This document shows positions 57,839 to 64,000 of a stretch of 64,000 nucleotides of DNA, piece after piece. Within the stretch, counting starts at the first letter, position 1. Each line of letters opens with the position of its first letter. The position numbers and the translations under genes are program-made. The notes beneath the pieces are model-generated. The model did no database searches, was not told the DNA's origin, and saw nothing but the letters and a program-made list of their open reading frames with translations. Origin of the DNA: Rhynchosporium graminicola (lineage: Eukaryota; Ascomycota; Leotiomycetes; Helotiales; Ploettnerulaceae); NCBI GenBank assembly GCA_900074885.1, contig FJUW01000061.1:214130-278129 (forward strand), given 5' to 3'.

Positions 57839-58528
57839 CTCGGGATGATTCGTTTGACCTCACTGATTTCGCAGACAGGCAGGTAGGTAGAGTTGTAGAT
57901 CAGGTATGTCTCGCTCTAACTTCATCTACTATACCTCCTATACCTCCAAGATTTGCCGTGATCCCCGAGGGTAAGCAGAAGGCTGAGTCTAAACGAGCTA
58001 CGGTAGGCTGACAAATATCTCAAAGGAGACAGACAATATTATACTTGATTTTACAGACATAAAGGGAACGTGTCGCCCCACCGGAGTTGGAGGTCCTTTC
58101 TTACTCCCACGAAACCAAGTTTATATTCCCGTCCCCGTTCCCTCGATTATTCGCCGCTTGATTTGTGGGTTTCAATATCACGCATCGTCCCATCACATTC
58201 GCATACGCAACGAGATCTACAGTAGTGCGTGTTGGAAACTTGATTTAGGGTTAGGTCTGTGGTGGTTCAAGGCAGATCTGTAGATTTCCTGGATATCTTG
58301 AGGTGTTTAAGAGAGCGAGATCCCCCCTGCACTGGGAGAAGAAAGGAGAGAGAAAACTTCGAACGCTTTCAGAATCCGAAGTCAGAGATTTAGGCGAATC
58401 TTACAATACAGGAAGGGTACACGGAACCCAAAGTCTAGAGGAAGTGTATAGTTTGCCATCCGAAGCGATCCAAACTCGATTTTAAGGGCTGTATTTACTT
58501 CACGACTCAAGGATAAAAAACCGCAATC

Positions 58529-59674
58529 ATGGCACCCGGACTCGATCTCCACTCCTCACCAGCCATCACACCTCCCACCGCTGTCACGACATCCAGATCG
58601 TACACGTCGCACACATCACACACCAAGCCAGGCAGCATCAAACCAGTGATACGCCGTACACCCTCACACCCACTTACTCTCCCCTTCACAACCCTCGATG
58701 TCTTCACATCGACAGTGTACACCGGCAATCCTCTCGCCATAGTGCGCATTCCATCACCACTTCGCGACTCGATCACGCAACAACAGAAACAACAAATAGC
58801 AGCCGAATTCAACCTCAGCGAAACGATCTTCCTCCACGAACAAGTCGACCCTTCGCTTCCGGAGTGGGACGTCGAGATCTTCACGTTGGACGCAGAGTTA
58901 CCTTTCGCAGGTCATCCTGTTATTGGCACTGCGGCGTATGTGCTAGGTGTACTAGGTGCGGGAGGTGGCAAAGGGAAGGGGAGAGGAAGATTAGGAACCA
59001 GAGCTGGCTTTGTGGATATCGCTCTTGTGTATGATGAGGAACGGCAGGAAGACGACGAGGAAGGAGTCATCGAACCGAACATGTCGAGTAGAGTCTCTGC
59101 GGACCTACCGCATCACGTACACACTCACGCCCACACGATTGGGGATCTCGAAAGACCTATCCCCGGTCTGAGTTTGCTTCCATCGATCCGGGCAGCCGAG
59201 CTCGCAGCGCCGATAGTGAGTTTCGTGAAAGGCATGACCTTCCTGCTCGTTCGTCTGTCGAGTCTAGAGCAGCTGGCCGACGTACAGCTCGTAGGCGAGG
59301 ACGTGAGCTTCCACGGCGTATTGGACGAGGGCTGGCGCATGGGTTTCGTAGCAAAATACTACTACGTCGTCTTGGAAAACGAGGATGGGAAAGGTACCAT
59401 GGCTATCAGGAGTCGGATGCTGGAGGTTGCGATGGAGGATCCGGCGACGGGAACTGCGGCCAGTGCGTTGAGCTGCTATTTGGCGCTCCATGGGGCAGGG
59501 AGTGAGAGGATGAGGAGGTTTGAGGTTACGCAGGGTGTAGAGATGGGGAGGAAGAGTGTTATTGGGGTCGAGGTCTTCCTGGCTCAGGGGCGAGGGGAAG
59601 AGGAGAGAGTGGTCGAGGGGGTGAGGATTAGCGGGAATGCGGTCGTGGTTATGGAGGGGAATTTGAGGGTCTAA
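58529..59674 (+). CDS. PhzF-family isomerase/epimerase-like protein, 381 aa
   Basis: Single-exon gene. Family landmarks run in order: VYTGNPLAIVRI, FNLSETIFL with the catalytic Glu near residue 97, DAELPFAGHPVIGTAAYVLG, and EDPATGTAASALSCYLALHG near 302. The fold is a pair of similar domains with the active site between. The protein is longer than the usual ~300 residues, with a Thr/Ser-rich N-terminal extension of about 50 and two insertions (GAGGGKGKGRGRLG and an acidic DDEEG stretch). PhzF in bacteria isomerises a phenazine precursor; fungal members are uncharacterised, and no phenazine genes are nearby. Confidence 0.88.
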   Translation: MAPGLDLHSSPAITPPTAVTTSRSYTSHTSHTKPGSIKPVIRRTPSHPLTLPFTTLDVFTSTVYTGNPLAIVRIPSPLRDSITQQQKQQIAAEFNLSETIFLHEQVDPSLPEWDVEIFTLDAELPFAGHPVIGTAAYVLGVLGAGGGKGKGRGRLGTRAGFVDIALVYDEERQEDDEEGVIEPNMSSRVSADLPHHVHTHAHTIGDLERPIPGLSLLPSIRAAELAAPIVSFVKGMTFLLVRLSSLEQLADVQLVGEDVSFHGVLDEGWRMGFVAKYYYVVLENEDGKGTMAIRSRMLEVAMEDPATGTAASALSCYLALHGAGSERMRRFEVTQGVEMGRKSVIGVEVFLAQGRGEEERVVEGVRISGNAVVVMEGNLRV

Positions 59675-60186
59675 GTAGACCGAATGCAACGGGTCTTTCG
59701 GAGAAGTAAGAATTTCGCTCAGCTGAAATTCGATGGGGACTTGATGGGATGGAGGTATGAGAGAAATTCATGGACACTCGCTGGCTTCTCCATACATAGA
59801 TACAGGTCGAGGCGCTTTGGATAAGCACTTCAGGAGATCCATATAGCTAGACTTAGTGAAGTCTAATTCCAGTATGAATGCTGTAAAGACGATCTCTGAG
59901 ATCAGCGCATGAAATCATGACATTCCCGTGTGAATTTGTGTCAGTCTGGACAACATACGCGGTATGGGCATCTTTGGATGGCCCTCGAAAGCCTGAAATA
60001 GATACTGTTCTAGGTCCCGATATCACGAGACAACCGTTAGCTCAAGAGTTGCAAGACGCGGAAGAAGGAAGACATGTCGTGGACGCTATAAAAGACATGG
60101 CAGAGCAGCTTGTACTAGGAGCGTTGAGTTGGAGCGACTCATAGCTCAGCTATCATAAATTGATTTGCCTCTGAAAGTCTTATGTT
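59675..60186. other. intergenic
   Basis: A forward 75-codon ORF (59917-60144, ending QLVLGALSWSDS) has plausible composition but no recognisable domain. It overlaps nothing and is left unassigned. Confidence 0.35.
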
Positions 60187-63100
60187 AGAGGGGCAAAATC
60201 CGCTCCGCATTCTTCCTTCAGGGCCGCAATGTGTCGATGGTTGTTCGCCTCCTCCACTTGCCGGAGAGTGAAAACCAGATACAGATGATTCGAAATCATG
60301 TTCTCCTGGGAAAACTCTAGGAGCGTCCTGAGAATCTCGGCATGACCGCTCTGCGTCGCCATTTCCATTGCGCTCCGCATCTTCTTCGATCTTCTCAACA
60401 TAATAACTCTTCCTACTTCGCAGCAGACTATTCACTACAAGGTTGTGATTGAGTTTAGCCGCTCTCAACAACGCAGTGCAGTCTTGATAGTTTGCACTTG
60501 ATCTCTCGGCTCCCTTCTCAAGAAGGAGTTGGATCGCAAACAGAGGCTGCTTCGGATGTCTCGCGACCACCATGAGCACTGTATTCCCATCTTCACCCGA
60601 GTGCCTCAATACTGGCGCCAGCTTCAAATACAATGCGTATAGCGTCTTGCTACTTCTCGGGTGAACACTCACATAAGATTTCCCTTGCGTCGTGATGATC
60701 TCTTTGGGGTCATGCCTGGCTCTCATGACTAGAGAAGTCTCGCCTTTTGGCATTGCAATTGTGAAAATCAGCCTCATGGTGCAGGAGAAGTTGCACAAGT
60801 TCAGGTTTTAGCAAGCTAGCTGCGACGTGTAACGCTGTTACTCCCGAGCAGTCTTCGCTCTGAGCATTGACCTGAATTGCTTCCTGCCGCCTGCGAAAGC
60901 AACGTGAGATCGATGGCAGGCTATAGTCGTTCTCTGTACAGCCAATTGAATCGGTGTGAAGCCCGTGTTGCAGAGCTTGACATCGGCGCCATACTCAAGA
61001 AGAAGAAGAAGTTGTGCAATTTCACTGGTTCCATGACTGACGGCAATTTGTAATGGCGTGGTTGTATACTCTTCAGATCTCGATGTCCTTGGCTCGCCAT
61101 TTGCATCTGCACCGCCAACGAGGAGAAGTCTTGTTATATTCGGTTCAATGCCGCTGGACTAGGATTCTGACAGAGTGATTGAAGACTTGACCAGAACTTA
61201 TGGCGAGGCAAAAGGCCACCATGTATGAAGTGGCAATTAGCATGCGAGAAAAAGTCTCCCTGGGCTTGTAGCAAGTCGACCACCATTTCTTGACAGTTTG
61301 CAGCTGCTACGTCAATTGCTGACTGATGGTTTCCTTGTGTGGTTTGATTCTTCTTCGTGACATCCGCTCTCCTTTCAACCAAGAGGTTGCCGACCTCAAG
61401 TTTGCCAGTTGATGCAGCAGTCGTCATGGGAGTTCCATAACTTCCGCTCACATTGTCGATATCAGCTCCGAGATCGAGGAGGCGCGACACACCCTTACAA
61501 TCTCCCTACACGCCATTGCTTGCAACTCATTCTCCCTTGTCCCGCCATCTTTTTTGGTTGTTGTTTTTCGTTCTTCTAGGAGTACATCTACCATACTATC
61601 GATGTTCTAACGTGGTATGTTGCATATGTTGGACGGTAACATATGTGAATCCTTTCCGATTGCCCATCCAAGAAGTCTTCTAGCGCACGATTGGTGATTT
61701 TGTTTGATTGCAGAGCGTAGTGCCCGTCGGAGTTCGCTCCCAGACTCTGGGAAATTAGGTTCGAAAAAATATTGCGAGTGTTCTTCTAAGAGAAGAGATA
61801 GGCCTTCTATAGAGCTATTTATCAACGCCGTGGTAAGGGCACCTTTTTTTGCCCCATATTGCATAGGAATTCTGTGTATCATAATTGGGGTATTCACTAG
61901 CCCCTTGGCCATAGACAGGTGGCCATATTGAATCGCAACTGTGAGAAAATCAGGCTCGTTTCTGTCACGGGAATAATTGATATTGGCTTCTTTCTCTACC
62001 AGTATATCGAACAGTCCTTCAGCCTCGCTTTCGCTGACTTTGTGAATAGCTGAAATCTTAGTCTGGTCGTGATCAAGCTCCGCGGGATTCCCAAGCAAAT
62101 CCAGGAGCACCAACGCTGCTTCTCTGTGCCAGAGGGTTATAAGTAGAGCTTGCAGGACGAAACCCTGCTTCCTCTCGGGCAAGGATGCAAGCTCGGTTGC
62201 TATGATCTCTGATGGCAAGGACATTGTTCGCTGCCATTGCGTCATCCAGAGCCTTTTCTAATGGGCGACTTTTTATATTGGGAAACACAGAAGTCTGAGA
62301 TGATTCTTGGTGGCAGAGAAAGAAACGAGCTTTCAAGGCTGAATTCGATGGCAGTCCAGGTACAGAATAGTCGCAGGTCTTGTGCGGGCACATAGAAGAT
62401 CTTTGGTGAGAATGGGTATGTTCCTCTCGGTCGTTTTGAGTTTTAAATCCCGTCACAGAGTAAGGGCACTTTGTCACCGGGCACCGGAAGGCTTGTTTGC
62501 CGTAGAACCTGAGGAGATTCTCCTGCTCTGTACCTTTGATTGCCGAATCTTCGAGCACGGACCGAGAGTGGTGAAGAAACTGTAACGAGTACGGAATTTG
62601 ATCCTCTGTTACATGTCAGAGCAGCGTTGACTATGGGAGGAATGAACGTACTTGCGACTGGATCATATGTTTATGTCGTATCGGTTTGACCATATTGTCG
62701 CTTGATATCGCCCAAGGCTTGGAGAAAATATATCGGGTCGTCTGAGGAAGTATTTCTCGGATACCCCTAAGTTCGTCGTGCTGCATCGTAGACTTCGAGT
62801 TGCTCGAGAGCTAATCGATGACAGATTGCCCCCTCCGTCCGTTTCTTACTCCTTCTAGTACCTTCTCTGCTTTGTCTTAAAGTAATTTTCGAGCGCTTCG
62901 AGACTTTTGAAAATGTGTGATGTTTGCTACCTGGTGTATGAGATCCTGAGACCGGGCTAATTTTGCGATAAAATCCCCAAACATGTCACCAAACGTGAAG
63001 TAGGTTAAATTAGTTGCTATCTTCCAAGCTGTACAGAGATACAGAATTAATGGGCCACCAATCTATGAAGATGAAATCATTTGCTTACTTTTCTGTTTGT

Positions 63101-63480
63101 AGAATGGAATCGCACGCTTGCGAAAGTCCAAGATGTCCTCGAAGACATTTCTAAGACTTGTTCCATATGAGGATGTTGGTTGCAGCTGAATGATTCTTCG
63201 ATGGCAGAGAACAGTGGCATAGCATTGACCAACTTCTCATACGCGTCCAGCGGCATGTCATAAGCCTTGTCAAGTTTCGTAGCGACCTGGTACAGATGGG
63301 GCTCAGTATGAAAAGGCTGAAAGAAAATCAAATGGTACAGGATCTCTCACCTGGGGAAAAAACTTGAATAGGAACCCGTTCTCGACAATTAACACATTAT
63401 GTTACCGGAACTTTTGATTGAGACTCACCCAGATAAAACAAGTATCTCTGGTTGAACCTGTACGGAGACTTCTATGATCC
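60187..63480 (-). pseudogene. broken C2H2 / ankyrin-repeat protein gene (STAND-like fungal family)
   Basis: The reverse-strand order matches a common fungal family. The N-terminal helical domain is at 63331-62700 (YEKLVNAMPLFSAIEESF, NVFEDILDFRKRAIPFY, then TFGDMFGDFIAKLARSQDL). C2H2-like fingers are at about 62510-62380 (CPVTKCPYSVTGFKTQNDRE; MCPHKTCDYSVPGL). Ankyrin repeats follow, to the stop near 60187 (RLLDLGADIDNVSGSYGTPM; LLLVGGADANGE; ATQSGHAEILRTLLEF). Frame changes without room for introns occur near 63160, 62200, 61500 and 60370, and stops interrupt between 61490 and 61620, so several indels have broken it. Sequencing errors are an alternative. Intact relatives are thought to act in non-self recognition or as scaffolds. 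Confidence 0.65.
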
Positions 63481-64000
63481 CAACGTACCGTTCTAAACTA
63501 TTTAAGAAAGGCTGGATTTTATTGAGAATTTCGAGGTCCTTATGTTTACGCCTGTTCCGTTTCTATTCTCTTGATAGAATTCTCCAAGTCGTCGAAAGTG
63601 GTGAACTTGAACATTTCCGCATCTTTCAACGAGAGTCGTGACTTGAACTTCCGCGAGAACGGCTTCGAAAAGGCTCGGTCCAGATAATAACACGTTACCC
63701 TTTGATATAGAAGATACTCTTGATTTAGCTACATAAAAAAGGATACACATATAAGTATATCGTCACACATGATATTTCAAATAGCACTAGACGAGCAACT
63801 GAAGTAAATGAGAAGAAGATGACTCCAATCAAAACAAAGTGGGTAGAGGCTACTTGATATTTATCAAGTCTTTCCTAATTGCGGCATTCAAGGTAGCCAT
63901 TTTGTTCGCCACAAGCAATATATATTGCAGTGATTAGGTTGGAAGGCTCTGAGAGGGATTTAGGCGATCACTAACCCAGGTCCACTTTGGTCTTAAATAG
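63481..64000. other. upstream sequence of the ankyrin gene, right window edge
   Basis: A reverse 82-codon ORF (63750-63502, with VERCGNVQVHHFRRLGEFYQ) could be an upstream part of the same family, but it was not joined to the downstream exons. Nothing else is supported to the end. Confidence 0.35.

Larger units (their letters stand above)
56558..58528. other. intergenic, 2.0 kb
   Basis: No supported genes. It contains a (GGGAA)6 repeat and an (AG)16 microsatellite, both purine-rich on the forward strand, upstream of the PhzF gene. Confidence 0.5.

Noticed and set aside
58507..58884. 125-codon reverse ORF at the PhzF start
   Set aside because: The forward PhzF frame has all family motifs; this is its antisense shadow.

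Overview
This window looks like nuclear DNA of a filamentous ascomycete (Pezizomycotina). The evidence is short introns of about 45-107 bp with GTAAGT-type donors and CTAAC-like branch points, fungus-specific families (Zn2Cys6 regulators with the fungal trans domain, a CFEM receptor, SRPK-type kinases, ankyrin/C2H2 proteins) and a block of transposon DNA stripped of CA/TG dinucleotides, as repeat-induced point mutation (RIP) leaves. The antisense gene inside the gypsy element and the gene families suggest Leotiomycetes, but that placement is inference.

Layout. 1-6480 is AT-rich, RIP-degraded transposon DNA: the 3' half of a Ty3/gypsy element (RNase H, integrase, C-terminal tail, a long degraded antisense ORF, an LTR), then a reverse-strand hAT transposase remnant. 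The block ends sharply at a 38-bp perfect palindrome. From 6481 the DNA is ordinary gene-bearing sequence, starting with the 3' end of a small cysteine-rich protein gene cut off at the boundary. 7-10.7 kb holds a probable GPI-type wall protein gene and degraded membrane-protein sequence. 10.8-17.8 kb is a divergent pair: a Zn2Cys6 transcription factor and a full-length ABCB multidrug transporter sharing a 409-bp promoter. 18.4-28.3 kb is housekeeping: a P-loop kinase-like protein, an SRPK-like kinase, a large DH-domain RhoGEF (Bud3-like) and a strikingly shortened Dcc1-like cohesion protein. 29.9-40.3 kb carries two MFS transporters (DHA1 type and Dal5/anion-cation-symporter type) and a second Zn2Cys6 regulator. 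43.4-56.6 kb carries a CFEM-7TM receptor, a secreted HExxH metalloprotease, an F-box protein and a TRP-like vacuolar channel (Yvc1 type) with 14 exons, two of them 21 and 15 nt. 58.5-63.5 kb has a PhzF-family enzyme and a broken C2H2/ankyrin gene.

No CRISPR, prophage or bacterial-style operon is present, and I saw no convincing tRNA or rRNA gene. I assembled exon structures by hand from splice consensus and reading-frame continuity; each spliced model below keeps one open frame to its stop. The most unusual items are the antisense gene within the gypsy element, the internally shortened Dcc1 gene, the GC-AG intron splitting a zinc cluster, and the broken ankyrin gene. I did not find a clearly new multi-gene system.
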